DNA from: Candidatus Tidjanibacter faecipullorum
Lineage (GTDB): Bacteria > Bacteroidota > Bacteroidia > Bacteroidales > Rikenellaceae
DNA length: 64,000 bases
Direction: 5' to 3'
Assembly (NCBI GenBank): GCA_019116245.1
Contig: DXCC01000002.1
Coordinates: 1-64,000 of the forward strand
Part shown: in pieces, positions 1 through 8,208 of the stretch
Layout of the letters: the number at the start of each line of letters is the position of its first letter
How positions within the stretch are numbered: the stretch's first letter is position 1
Notes under the pieces: generated by a model
Seen by the model: the letters and a program-made list of their open reading frames with translations, nothing else
The model's database searches: none
What the model was told of the DNA's origin: nothing
Translations under genes and position numbers: made by a program

Positions 1-265
1 CCCAGTCCACGAGCAGGTTGGCCAGCGACTGGCTGGCGATGCGGTCGGCCTGCCAGCGGTTCCAATAACCCTCGCGGAAGATGTGGAGCCATTGTTCGTC
101 TGTCATGGCGCGCAGGTCGTCGGCGGTGCGGTCGGCGCCGTAGAACTGTTGGAAGGTGGACAGCGTGACGCCCTTGTTTGTGGCTCCGCCCCGGTCGGCC
201 GGATGGTCGGAGAGGCCGCCCTCCCAGCGCAGGATGAACGGCATCAATCGTTCAGCGCGGGCCAT
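1..265 (-). CDS. GH108 family N-acetylmuramidase (endolysin), 3' part cut by window edge
   Basis: The minus strand reads MARAERLMPFILRWEGGLSD and continues for 88 codons to the window edge. The WEGG segment near residue 14 carries the catalytic Glu of GH108 muramidases, and the following DRGGATNKGVT run is typical of that family, which hydrolyses peptidoglycan glycan strands (phage endolysins and secretion-associated muramidases). The ATG at 265-263 overlaps the TGA of the upstream small membrane gene (TGATG), so the two are probably translationally coupled. The C-terminal, peptidoglycan-binding part lies outside the window. Prophage remnant or domesticated lysis cassette cannot be decided from this side. 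Confidence 0.8.
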   Translation of the reverse strand, partial: MARAERLMPFILRWEGGLSDHPADRGGATNKGVTLSTFQQFYGADRTADDLRAMTDEQWLHIFREGYWNRWQADRIASQSLANLLVDW

Positions 266-438
266 CACTTGACGTATTTGGCGTAGAGGATATGGGCGAT
301 CCAGCCGACAACGAGGCCACCGGCAGCGGCCGCAACGGTAGTGAGCGAGGCCCACACGGGCGTGAACTTGACGTAGAGCACGCCCAGCGCGACGGCCACG
401 ATGACGGCCGCCGCGATAATGATGGTTTTTCTGTTCAT
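265..438 (-). CDS. Small holin-like membrane protein, 57 aa
   Basis: A 57-residue ORF begins MNRKTIIIAAAVIVAVALGV and ends YAKYVK. It has two hydrophobic segments, at about residues 5-22 and 27-48, joined by a short polar loop (YVKFTPVW), and a basic N-terminus. Its position directly before a muramidase, with a TGATG overlap, fits a holin or a helper membrane protein that lets the muramidase reach the wall. No sequence family was recognised; the holin role is inferred from size, topology and neighbour only. Confidence 0.6.
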   Translation of the reverse strand: MNRKTIIIAAAVIVAVALGVLYVKFTPVWASLTTVAAAAGGLVVGWIAHILYAKYVK

Positions 439-1348
439 GGTTGTAAAAATTAAAGGATAATGTCCCAGCGGCCGACGACAGCGTACGCCAACCGAAAAGG
501 TTTACCAGGACGAATGGCCAGCAGGCATAGCCGAGCACGAGCTTGTTCCCGGTCACCGCACACCTTACCGGCTCCGATGTCGCACCCCGGGCACGCAGAG
601 ACGTAGCCGTCCGCATGCCGTACCGCGCAAAACAACGGGGCACGGATCCGGGACTCCACATGCCGCGGAGCCATTCGCCGGGGTGCAAATTAGCCCCCGC
701 ATGCGGAATCCGATTCCACGGATTCGAAACAACGGCTACCACAGCGCTTTGCGGCCGCCTACGACGGAGATGCACCTGGCGGACGGCCAAACGATTGCGG
801 AGCGATCCGACCCGTTTCCGAATTGACTGCACACCCCCGACAGCGTCCTGCAGCAAAGCCTCGGGCAGACGGCCCTATCTTGAGGGGCATTATCCACCAT
901 GCGCCGAATATCGCCCGGAGCTTTCCCCCTGATGATCGTTCGGAGTTCAAATAAACACAGACGTTACCGTCATCAACGGAAGCCCGCGTAGGCAATACGG
1001 CATCACCCGGCACAGCGACCTGCAGAAACTCTTCATGAAAGATCACTTTACCATTGTCGAAACGGCGACACGCACCCGTACGCTGGAGAAAGATTTCTCG
1101 TCCCTGCTCGATGCGGTACGGACCGCCAACATCATACAGTTCGCCTATCCCGGCTGTCCGTGGATCACTCCGGTTCAATGGCACCGCATCGTCGAGTTGC
1201 TGAAGGAATGCGGAACCGGGCTGAAGGCATCATCCGCCGCATGGCCGAACAGATAGCCTTTGTGCTGCGCCTCCGATTTGCCCCGCTGCATCCATCGCCC
1301 GACCCTGTGCCGGCCGACGCAACGGTTCGCGGACGTTAGCAAAACAAC
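439..1348. other. Gene-poor stretch with no intact gene
   Basis: About 900 bases between the lysis pair and the arginine decarboxylase terminator. Open frames here overlap one another on both strands and have arginine/proline-rich, unconvincing translations. The only recognisable content is the decayed flavodoxin-like oxidoreductase at about 951-1255. The mix of a lysis gene pair and a dead gene suggests an old insertion or deletion scar. Confidence 0.5.
951..1255 (+). pseudogene. Remnant of a flavodoxin-fold NAD(P)H-dependent oxidoreductase
   Basis: Reading the frame that contains the ATG at 1035, but starting further upstream, gives VTVINGSPRRQYGITRHSDL, then TRTLEKDFSSLLDAVRTANI and FAYPGCPWITPVQWHRIVEL. 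This matches the order of the NAD(P)H-dependent FMN oxidoreductase family: an INGSPK phosphate loop, a conserved E-K-D segment, and a (Y/F)P..... loop followed by H-R-F-I-E-L. No ATG, GTG or TTG precedes the phosphate loop in frame (an in-frame TGA lies just upstream), and the frame ends soon after IVELLKE where the family continues. The gene therefore lacks both a start and its C-terminal half. Confidence 0.55.
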
Positions 1349-1379
1349 AGGCACGCCTCCCTATTGGGAAGCGTGCCTG
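1349..1379 (-). terminator. Terminator of the arginine decarboxylase gene
   Basis: Inverted repeat CAGGCACGC / GCGTGCCTG with a short loop. On the minus strand it is followed by a T-rich run (TGTTGTTTT). It lies about 30 bases past the stop codon. Confidence 0.75.
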
Positions 1380-1407
1380 CGCTGCGTAGTATATCGTCCG
1401 TCCCGGA

Positions 1408-2799
1408 TCAGTAGCCGAGGATGCGCATCATCGAGCGGTAGCTCTGCTCCTTGGCGAAGAGACGGGTGTAGTATTCGTTGTCACTCTTGTCGCGGTCAAT
1501 GATAATGTGTTTCGGGGCGGGGATCAGACAGTGCTGAATGCCGCCGAAGCCGCCCAGCGACTCCTGGTAGGCGCCCGTATGGAAGAAACCGATGTACTGC
1601 GTCTCGCCGGGCGTCAGTTTCGGCAGGAAGACCGCATTGGAGTGGGCCTCGCCGCTGTAATAGTCCTGGCTGTCGCACGTGAGGCCGCCGAGGAACACCC
1701 GCTGGTACTCCTTGTCCCAGTTGTTGATGGCCAGCAGCGGGTAACGCTGGTTGATACCCCAGATGTCCGGCAGCGTCGTCATGAACGAACTGTCGATCAT
1801 GTACCAGCTCTCGCGGTCGTTCTGCTGCTTCTGGTTGATGATCGAGAAGAGGGCCGCACCGCTCTCGCCCACCGTGAAGGAACCGAACTCGGTGAAGAGA
1901 TTGGGCTCTTCCACCCCGTTGGCGTTGCACATGTTCTTGACCTGTGCCACGATCTCCTCGGTCATGTATTCGTAGTCGTAGTCGAAGGCCAGCGAGTTCT
2001 TGATCGGGAATCCGCCGCCGATGTTAAGCGAATCGAGTTCGGGAGCCAGCTTCTTCAGATCGCAGTAGATCTGGATACACTTGTGCAGTTCGTTCCAGTA
2101 GTAGGCCGTATCCTTGATGCCCGTATTGATGAAGAAGTGAAGCATCTTGAGGCTCACCTTCCGGTTGCCGCGGATCTTCTCCTTATAGAAAGGTATCACA
2201 TCGTTGTAGCGGATACCCAGTCGCGAAGTATAGAAATCGAAGCGGGGTTCCTCCTCCGTGGCGATGCGGATGCCGATCTGGCAGGGACGCTCGACGATGT
2301 CCAGCAGATCGAGCTCCTGCTTGTTGTCCAGCACGGGAATCATGTTCGAGAAACCGTCGTTGATGAGCGCGGCGATGTTTTCCACATACTGGGGACGCTT
2401 GTATCCGTTGCAGATAATGAAGATATCCTTGTTAATCAACCCGCTGTCGTAGAGCGCCTTGATGATATGGATGTCGTAGGCCGACGAGGTTTCGAGGTTG
2501 ATGTCATTCTTGAGCGCCTCCTCGAGAATGAACGAGAAGTGGGAACTCTTCGTACAGTAGCAATAGTTGTACGATCCCTTGTAATCGACCTTGGCCATCG
2601 CCACGTTGAACATCCGCTTGGCCCGGTTGATCTGCGAAGAAATTTTCGGCAGATAGGAGATCTTCAGCGGTGTGCCGTACTGCTTGATGATGTCCATCAG
2701 CGGCACGCCGTGAAAATAGAGTTCGTTATCCTCCACCGTGAACTCATCCTGCGGAAAGTCGAACGTCTGTTCGATCAGGTCGATATACTTGTTTTTCAT
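1408..2799 (-). CDS. speA: Biosynthetic arginine decarboxylase, short Bacteroidota form
   Basis: A 463-residue PLP-dependent decarboxylase of fold type III (alanine racemase-like barrel) that should convert arginine to agmatine for polyamine synthesis. The start is taken at MKNKYIDLIEQTFDFPQDEF, because the 34 upstream in-frame codons read through a promoter-like AT-rich region and are not protein-like. YNYCYCTKSSHF near residue 82 holds the PLP-binding Lys. LNIGGGFPIKNSLAF is the phosphate-binding glycine loop, FTEFGSFTVGES follows, and GGLTCDSQDYY near the C-terminus holds the partner-subunit Cys-Asp. It is shorter than the roughly 630-residue E. coli SpeA but matches the form common in Flavobacteria and Bacteroidales. 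Other basic amino acids as substrates cannot be excluded. It is monocistronic with its own terminator. Confidence 0.88.
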   Translation of the reverse strand: MKNKYIDLIEQTFDFPQDEFTVEDNELYFHGVPLMDIIKQYGTPLKISYLPKISSQINRAKRMFNVAMAKVDYKGSYNYCYCTKSSHFSFILEEALKNDINLETSSAYDIHIIKALYDSGLINKDIFIICNGYKRPQYVENIAALINDGFSNMIPVLDNKQELDLLDIVERPCQIGIRIATEEEPRFDFYTSRLGIRYNDVIPFYKEKIRGNRKVSLKMLHFFINTGIKDTAYYWNELHKCIQIYCDLKKLAPELDSLNIGGGFPIKNSLAFDYDYEYMTEEIVAQVKNMCNANGVEEPNLFTEFGSFTVGESGAALFSIINQKQQNDRESWYMIDSSFMTTLPDIWGINQRYPLLAINNWDKEYQRVFLGGLTCDSQDYYSGEAHSNAVFLPKLTPGETQYIGFFHTGAYQESLGGFGGIQHCLIPAPKHIIIDRDKSDNEYYTRLFAKEQSYRSMMRILGY

Positions 2800-3466
2800 C
2801 CCAGTAAAGTTTACAGGTCCCCGAAAAAACAATCCGGCCGAGTTACTTTCATCAAAAAAGTACAAAGTAGCTCGATCGGATTTTTCCGAAACCCGATACA
2901 AAACAAACGATTCTTTTCGGAAATCGCAACATTTCCGGCCACAATCTTGCTACAATTCCGTTACTTTACGGTTTTCCCGGTCTTCTCCACCGCCAACCGG
3001 CCGCGCCGACGAACCGCCACCCCATCCATCCGGCCCGGGCACTTTGTCCGCAACACGTCTGCAGGCCGCCATCCGGGCATCCCGACTCGTTCCGGACCGC
3101 CCGCCGCGCCACCTTCGTCCGCTTCGCGTGTTTGTCGCTGCACAGGCACCCCCTGCTCCGTGCACGACAGTTCTACGCTACCCTGTTTCCGCCGCATCAT
3201 GCCCTTGCGCCTCGTTCCGCCCATCCGCCGCCAGGCCCGTTGCACGGCCCACCCTTTTCCTGCCGCTCCATCCTGCGCACCAGTCTCCTCTTCCATCGCC
3301 CGGTCTGCCCTGCCGGTTGCCGCCCCCCGACTGCTAACGACCGCCCCTTACGCTCCACACAACCACACAACCACACAACCACACAACCACACAACCACCG
3401 CAGCAACCGTGCCCCTTCGCTGCTCCTGCGGGCCACGGCTTCGCACCGCTCCCTGCCAAACACAGA
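2800..3466. other. Gene-free intergenic stretch with simple repeat
   Basis: About 670 bases between two minus-strand genes. The part next to the decarboxylase is AT-richer and must hold its promoter (a TACTTTG-like element occurs near 2861-2868 on the minus strand). The remainder, about 2980-3460, is strikingly C-rich on the plus strand, with no credible reading frame. It contains the octamer repeat at 3353-3398. Confidence 0.5.
3353..3398. repeat. Short tandem repeat of the octamer CCACACAA
   Basis: The unit CCACACAA is repeated about five times head to tail without interruption. It lies in non-coding DNA 120 bases past the stop of the exported C1 peptidase gene and over 550 bases upstream of the decarboxylase start. 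Confidence 0.85.
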
Positions 3467-3497
3467 TCGGGCCGCCTTCGCAGGGAAAGCGGCCCGA
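3467..3497 (-). terminator. Terminator of the C1 peptidase gene
   Basis: Inverted repeat TCGGGCCGC / GCGGCCCGA with an AAGG/CCTT inner extension, 20 bases beyond the stop codon of the minus-strand peptidase. No long T-run follows. Confidence 0.6.
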
Positions 3498-3517
3498 CCA
3501 AGCATGTCAACCGATTG

Positions 3518-4723
3518 CTATTTGATGCCGAGTTTCTTGCGCAGATCCTTCGGCACGGCGTTCTTGTGAACGAGGATGTTGAGCGTCTTGTACTCTACGA
3601 AGGGTTTGGATGCGTAGAAGTAGCCGTCATACAGGTTCGACACGTCCCACGAGTTCTTCACCTTGTAGAAGATCTTGCCGTTCTGATCCTTGGCCATGCC
3701 GGTAATCAGCATGCCGTGGTCGTCGGTCGTCTGGTAGTTGTCGAAAGCCTCCTGGCGCATCTCCTGCGTTACGGTCACCTCGTCGAGCGGCTCGGTGGCC
3801 TTGGCGATCATCGAGCTCTGGCTGCGGGGCGAGAGCGACTCCCATTTGGCCCACTCGGAATCCTTCATCGTCTCGCTGGTGGCGCTGGGAATCACGGCAA
3901 AACCTTTCGAGTACTGGAAGCCGGGCTCGCTCACGTCGGAAGCCCAGTCTACCGTATAGCCGTTCTCCAGAGCGTTGTCAATGATGCGCATCAGCTCGTC
4001 CATCGGCACGTTCCACGACAACCCCCAGGCCCAGTTGTCGGGTACCTCCATGGCGAACTGCGTATAGAAGGGATGGTGGGTGAACGACGTGAACGAAACA
4101 TAGTCATCCATGTTCAAGCCCAGCTCCTCGGCGAAGCTCTGGGGCGTGTACTCCTTGCCGTTATAGACGAACGTCTCGGGCACCTCGCCGAAGTAAGCGT
4201 CCAGAATGCCGTTCAGACCATCGGCCCATACGGGCGTCAGTTTGCCGTTGGCGTTGGAAATCACACCCTTCATGTAGCCCTTCAGGACGGCCTCCACCTC
4301 GCTGTGCAGGTGTTTGTCGGTGCCGTACTGCAGACCGGTGTAAACCTCCTCGGGCACGATGCCGTAGAGGCGGATCATGTTCATCACGTCGTGGGTGGCG
4401 CCGCCCTGCGAATACTCGGCCTTGCCGTGCATGCGGGCATATTTCTTGGCTTTCTCCAGATATGCGTGACGGGCAATCCACATTTCCGACAGATCGTAGT
4501 CACCCTTGCCCATGCGCAGCAGTTCGCTCTCCAGGAAGGCGCAGCTGGCAAAGCTCCAGCACGTACCGCTGCTGGCCTGATCCTTGATCGAGGTAGCCGG
4601 TACGTCATAGATCATCGTAAACTGGTACGGGTTTGCCGGTTTTTCCTCAGCAGGCGTCGAGGTCTGGGCGCCGAGACTGAATGCCATGCACAAAGCCGCC
4701 GCCGTTACAAAAAACTTCTTCAT
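3518..4723 (-). CDS. Exported C1-family cysteine peptidase (aminopeptidase C / bleomycin hydrolase type)
   Basis: A 401-residue papain-superfamily peptidase. Residues 1-19 form a signal peptide (MKKFFVTAAALCMAFSLGAQ), so it acts outside the cytoplasm, unlike classical PepC. The active-site Gln and Cys are in IKDQASSGTCWSFAS (Q49, C55). The His is in TDDHGMLITG and the Asn in KVKNSWDVS, so the catalytic set is complete. The length and the DDHGM/KNSW arrangement fit the bleomycin hydrolase branch (C1B), whose members release N-terminal amino acids from peptides. It is the last gene of a minus-strand run OPT transporter - peptidase T - C1 peptidase, 59 bases after peptidase T, and probably feeds small peptides into that pathway. 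Confidence 0.85.
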   Translation of the reverse strand: MKKFFVTAAALCMAFSLGAQTSTPAEEKPANPYQFTMIYDVPATSIKDQASSGTCWSFASCAFLESELLRMGKGDYDLSEMWIARHAYLEKAKKYARMHGKAEYSQGGATHDVMNMIRLYGIVPEEVYTGLQYGTDKHLHSEVEAVLKGYMKGVISNANGKLTPVWADGLNGILDAYFGEVPETFVYNGKEYTPQSFAEELGLNMDDYVSFTSFTHHPFYTQFAMEVPDNWAWGLSWNVPMDELMRIIDNALENGYTVDWASDVSEPGFQYSKGFAVIPSATSETMKDSEWAKWESLSPRSQSSMIAKATEPLDEVTVTQEMRQEAFDNYQTTDDHGMLITGMAKDQNGKIFYKVKNSWDVSNLYDGYFYASKPFVEYKTLNILVHKNAVPKDLRKKLGIK

Positions 4724-4782
4724 TACTGTTCGTTAAAAATAATAGTGAAAAATGGTTTGTCTCGCGTTGTTCGGAACCGGGG

Positions 4783-6000
4783 CTATCGGGCCCACAGTTC
4801 GGCCAGGTTGATGAGCGTCTGCAGGGCGCGTTTCATCGTGTCCAGCGACGCATATTCGTACTTGCCGTGGAAGTTCATGCCGCCCGTGAAGAGGTTCGGA
4901 CAGGGCAGCCCCATGTAGGAGAGGCGCGCACCGTCCGTACCGCCGCGGATCGGCTTGACGGCCGGCACCACACCGGCCTTGCGCATGGCCTCCTCGGCGC
5001 GGGCAATCAGTTCGGGATGGGGTTCCACCATCTCGCGCATGTTGTAGTACTGATCCTTGAGGGTCAGCGTCACGGTACCTTCGCCGTATTTCAGGTTCAT
5101 GAAATCGGCCACTTGACGGGCAAAGTCCTTCTTCTGCTCGAACTTCGCACGGTCGTGATCGCGGATGATGTAGTAGGACTCGGCCTTCTCCACGCTGCCG
5201 CTGATGCTGGCCAGGTGATAGAAGCCCTCATACCCCTCGGTGTGCTCCGGACGCTGTGCCTCGGGCAGCAGGGCATCGATCTCGCACACCACGCGCAGCG
5301 CGTTGAGCATCTTGTCTTTGGCCGATCCGGGGTGGATATTCTTGCCCTGCACGTCAAAGTGAGCCGAGGCGGCGTTGAAGTTCTCATACTCCAGCTCACC
5401 CTCGAAGCCGCCGTCCACCGTGTAGGCATACTGCGCACCGAAGCGGGCCACGTCGAAGTAATCCACGCCGCGTCCCACCTCCTCGTCGGGTGTGAAGCCG
5501 ATGCGAATCTTGCCGTGTTTGATCTCCGGATGGGAGAGCAGATACTCGGCCATCGTCATGATCTCGGCCACACCGGCCTTGTCGTCGGCGCCGAGCAGCG
5601 TGGTGCCGTCGGTCGTGATGAGCGTATGGCCCTTGAAGAACGACAGTTCGGGGAAGTCGGCCACACGCATGGTAACCGTCTCGTTCAGCCGGATATCCTT
5701 GCCGTCGTAGTGTTCGATGATCTGCGGCTTGATATCCTTGCCGCTCATGTCGGGACTCGTATCGACATGGGAGATGAAGCCGATGACGGGTTTGTCCTCG
5801 CAACCGGGCGTGGCGGGAATCGTTCCCATCACGTAGCCGTAGCTGTCCATCTCCACCTCGGTCAGGCCGAGGCCGCGCATCTCATCCGCCAAATAGTTGA
5901 GCAGCACCTTCTGCTTCTCGGTCGAGGGGAAGGTCGTACTGCTCTCGTCGCTCTGGGTATCGAAGCTGACGTATTTCAGAAATCTTTCGAGCAATTCCAT
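4783..6000 (-). CDS. pepT: Peptidase T (tripeptide aminopeptidase)
   Basis: A 405-residue cytoplasmic di-zinc aminopeptidase of the M20B family that removes the N-terminal residue of tripeptides. Visible motifs in order: HVDTSPDMSG (first zinc His and catalytic Asp), GADDKAGVAEI (bridging Asp), GFTPDEEVGRG (catalytic Glu pair), and GGTDGARLSYMGLPCPNLFTGG near the C-terminus with a following H. Full family length, ATG start. The upstream neighbour is the OPT peptide transporter and the downstream one an exported peptidase, so the three probably form one peptide-use unit; a hairpin at 6037-6077 may uncouple it partly from the transporter. Confidence 0.93.
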   Translation of the reverse strand: MELLERFLKYVSFDTQSDESSTTFPSTEKQKVLLNYLADEMRGLGLTEVEMDSYGYVMGTIPATPGCEDKPVIGFISHVDTSPDMSGKDIKPQIIEHYDGKDIRLNETVTMRVADFPELSFFKGHTLITTDGTTLLGADDKAGVAEIMTMAEYLLSHPEIKHGKIRIGFTPDEEVGRGVDYFDVARFGAQYAYTVDGGFEGELEYENFNAASAHFDVQGKNIHPGSAKDKMLNALRVVCEIDALLPEAQRPEHTEGYEGFYHLASISGSVEKAESYYIIRDHDRAKFEQKKDFARQVADFMNLKYGEGTVTLTLKDQYYNMREMVEPHPELIARAEEAMRKAGVVPAVKPIRGGTDGARLSYMGLPCPNLFTGGMNFHGKYEYASLDTMKRALQTLINLAELWAR

Positions 6001-6036
6001 ATCTTTCTGTTGTTAATGTCTGTTTATCCGAACGGA

Positions 6037-6077
6037 AAAAGCGTGTCCGTACGGCCATCGCCGACGAACACGCTTTA
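6037..6077 (-). terminator. Hairpin between OPT transporter and pepT (possible terminator)
   Basis: Arms AAAAGCGTGT / ACACGCTTT flank a loop with further pairing potential. It lies 26 bases past the OPT stop on the minus strand and is followed by TTTTTCCG. It may end most OPT transcripts or act as a processing site before pepT. Confidence 0.5.
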
Positions 6078-6102
6078 GCCTGCCAAATTTACAAAAATAT
6101 TT

Positions 6103-8082
6103 CTATTCCAGCAACTCGGGTTTAGCGCGTTTGGAGTCCCAGATCACATAAGCGATCAGGGCGATGTAGACCAGTACGGCCACCACGGTAGCCCCTGCGG
6201 AAGCATTCCAGTCGGTCAGCATCCAGTCCACCTTGAGATACTTCAGAATGGCACTCACGACACCCATCAGCGCACCGCCGGCAATCATACCCGAGGCGAT
6301 CAGCGTACCGCGGTCCTTGCGAGCCTTGTTGACGGCCTCGTCCTTGCTGCGGGTGGAGACATACCAGCTGATGATACCGCCAATCAACAGCGGCACGTTC
6401 AGATCAAGCGGAATGAACATACCCAGCGCAAAGGCCAGCGCGGGCACGCCGATCATGGTGAGAATCAATGCAAAGACGGCACCGGCAAAGTAGAGCATCC
6501 ACGGCGTGGCACCTCCCTCCATAAGGGGCTTGATGACGGCGGCCATGGCATTCGCCTGGGGAGCGGCGAGCTGGCTGTCGGGACCGAAACCGTAGGCCTC
6601 GTTGAGCAGCATCATCACGCCGGCCACGGTAGCGGCGGACACGGCCGCACCGAGGAATTTCCATTTCTCCTGTTTGGCCGGAGTTACGCCGATCCAGTAG
6701 CCGATCTTGAGGTCGGTGATGAAACCGCCCGCCATCGAGAGGGCCGTGCAGACCACGCCGCCGATAATCATGGCGGCCGTCATGCCGCTCGTACCGCTCA
6801 GTCCGGCGCTTACCAGTACGACCGAGGTGAGGATCAGCGTCATCAACGTCATGCCCGACACGGGGTTCGAGCCCACGATGGCGATCGCGTTGGCAGCCAC
6901 GGTGGTGAACAGGAACGAGATGATGAAGACCAGCAGCAGGGCGATCACCGTAAAGAACCAGTTGTGCAGCACGCCGAACTGGAAGAAGAAGAGCGTGGCC
7001 ACGAGCACGGCGATCAGCACCGAGAGGATGACCTTCATCGGGATGTCGCGCTGGGTGCGCTCGGCCTTCTCGACACCCTTCTTGCCGGCCAGTTCCTTGA
7101 CGGCCAGGCCGAGAGCCTGACGGATGATTTTCGACGACTTGATGATGCCGATGATGCCGGCCATGGCGATACCGCCGATACCCAGCGGACGGCCGTAGTG
7201 GAAGAAGAGATCCTCGGGCGACATGGCGCCGATCGTGGCGGTGATGCCCTCGCCCACCGGCAGGGTCATGCCCGGTGCGAAATAACTGATCAGCGGAATC
7301 AGCACGAACCACACGGTAAACGAACCGGCACAGATGTAGGCCGCATATTTCAGTCCGACGATGTAGCCCAGGCCCAGCACGGCGGCTCCGGTATTGACCT
7401 TGAAGACCACCTTGAACTTGTCGGCGATCATCTGGCCCCAGGAGGTCACGCTGGTCGAAATGGTATCGGCCCACAGACCGACCGTACCGGCCACGAAGTC
7501 ATACAGACCACCCACCAGTCCGCTGACGGCGAGCACCTTGGCCTGATTACCCTTCTGTTCGCCCGAGATCAGGACCTCGGTCGTCGCGGTGGCCTCGGGA
7601 AAGGGATACTTGCCGTGCATGTCCTTCACGAAGTAGCGGCGGAAGGGAATCAGCAGCACGATACCCAGCACGCCGCCGAAGAGCGACGAGAGGAAGATCT
7701 GGTAGAACTGCGCCTCCAGACCGAGAATGTAAAGTGCCGGCAGGGTGAAGATCGCACCGGCGACGATCACGCCCGAACTGGCGCCGATGGACTGGATAAT
7801 GGTGTTCTGACCGAGCATGTTCTTCTTGCCCGAGAGCGAACCCACTCCCACGGCGATGATGGCGATCGGGATGGCCGCCTCGAACACCTGGCCCACCTTC
7901 AGCCCCAGATAGGCAGCCGCGGCCGAGAAGATGATGGCCATCAGCAGCCCCATCGACACCGAGTAGAAAGTCACCTCCTTGGGGTGGCTCGACGCGGGCA
8001 GGACGGGTTTGTACTCCTCCCCGGGCTTCAGTTCGCGGTAGGCGTTCTCGGGCAGCGAGTAGTTTGGTTGTTTTTCCTCCAT
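6103..8082 (-). CDS. OPT family oligopeptide transporter
   Basis: A 659-residue polytopic inner-membrane protein with about 15 hydrophobic segments. It starts MEEKQPNYSLPENAYRELKP; the long soluble N-terminus with PENAYREL and the following KEVTFYSVSMGLLMAIIFSA segment are typical of bacterial OPT proteins. These take up small peptides or, in some relatives, metal-chelate complexes, using proton coupling. The pairing with peptidase T and an exported aminopeptidase favours peptides as substrate. A TATATTTG element on the minus strand at 8138-8145 is the likely promoter, and the divergent neighbour is glycerate kinase. Confidence 0.9.
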   Translation of the reverse strand: MEEKQPNYSLPENAYRELKPGEEYKPVLPASSHPKEVTFYSVSMGLLMAIIFSAAAAYLGLKVGQVFEAAIPIAIIAVGVGSLSGKKNMLGQNTIIQSIGASSGVIVAGAIFTLPALYILGLEAQFYQIFLSSLFGGVLGIVLLIPFRRYFVKDMHGKYPFPEATATTEVLISGEQKGNQAKVLAVSGLVGGLYDFVAGTVGLWADTISTSVTSWGQMIADKFKVVFKVNTGAAVLGLGYIVGLKYAAYICAGSFTVWFVLIPLISYFAPGMTLPVGEGITATIGAMSPEDLFFHYGRPLGIGGIAMAGIIGIIKSSKIIRQALGLAVKELAGKKGVEKAERTQRDIPMKVILSVLIAVLVATLFFFQFGVLHNWFFTVIALLLVFIISFLFTTVAANAIAIVGSNPVSGMTLMTLILTSVVLVSAGLSGTSGMTAAMIIGGVVCTALSMAGGFITDLKIGYWIGVTPAKQEKWKFLGAAVSAATVAGVMMLLNEAYGFGPDSQLAAPQANAMAAVIKPLMEGGATPWMLYFAGAVFALILTMIGVPALAFALGMFIPLDLNVPLLIGGIISWYVSTRSKDEAVNKARKDRGTLIASGMIAGGALMGVVSAILKYLKVDWMLTDWNASAGATVVAVLVYIALIAYVIWDSKRAKPELLE

Positions 8083-8137
8083 ACAGTTATGATTTGATTT
8101 GTGTTGTTGCGATGCGATCCGGCAGATTCAAAGCGAA

Positions 8138-8145
8138 CAAATATA
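8138..8145 (-). promoter_or_regulatory. -7 element TATATTTG for the OPT transporter
   Basis: Matches the Bacteroidota TAnnTTTG consensus on the minus strand, 56 bases before the ATG. The -33 TTTG is not present at the usual distance. Confidence 0.55.
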
Positions 8146-8208
8146 CGATTTTTCGCTTAATTTTGAAGCGTTTTTAACAGACAGTCCGTAAAAAACAATC
8201 CCCGTCCG

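Noticed and set aside
450-674. Minus-strand 74-codon frame upstream of the holin-like gene
   Set aside because: No signal, helix or motif; composition unlike the neighbouring genes; probably chance.
3353-3398. CRISPR array
   Set aside because: The units are 8 bases and contiguous, with no spacers.
2961-3505. Several short frames on both strands in the C-rich intergenic stretch
   Set aside because: They overlap each other, are Arg/Pro/Gly-rich and depend on the octamer repeat; none has a promoter or a known motif.
1507-3525. Long plus-strand open frame (672 codons) opposite speA
   Set aside because: It is antisense to a clear arginine decarboxylase; the translation is rich in V/L/R runs with no motif and continues through the repeat region.
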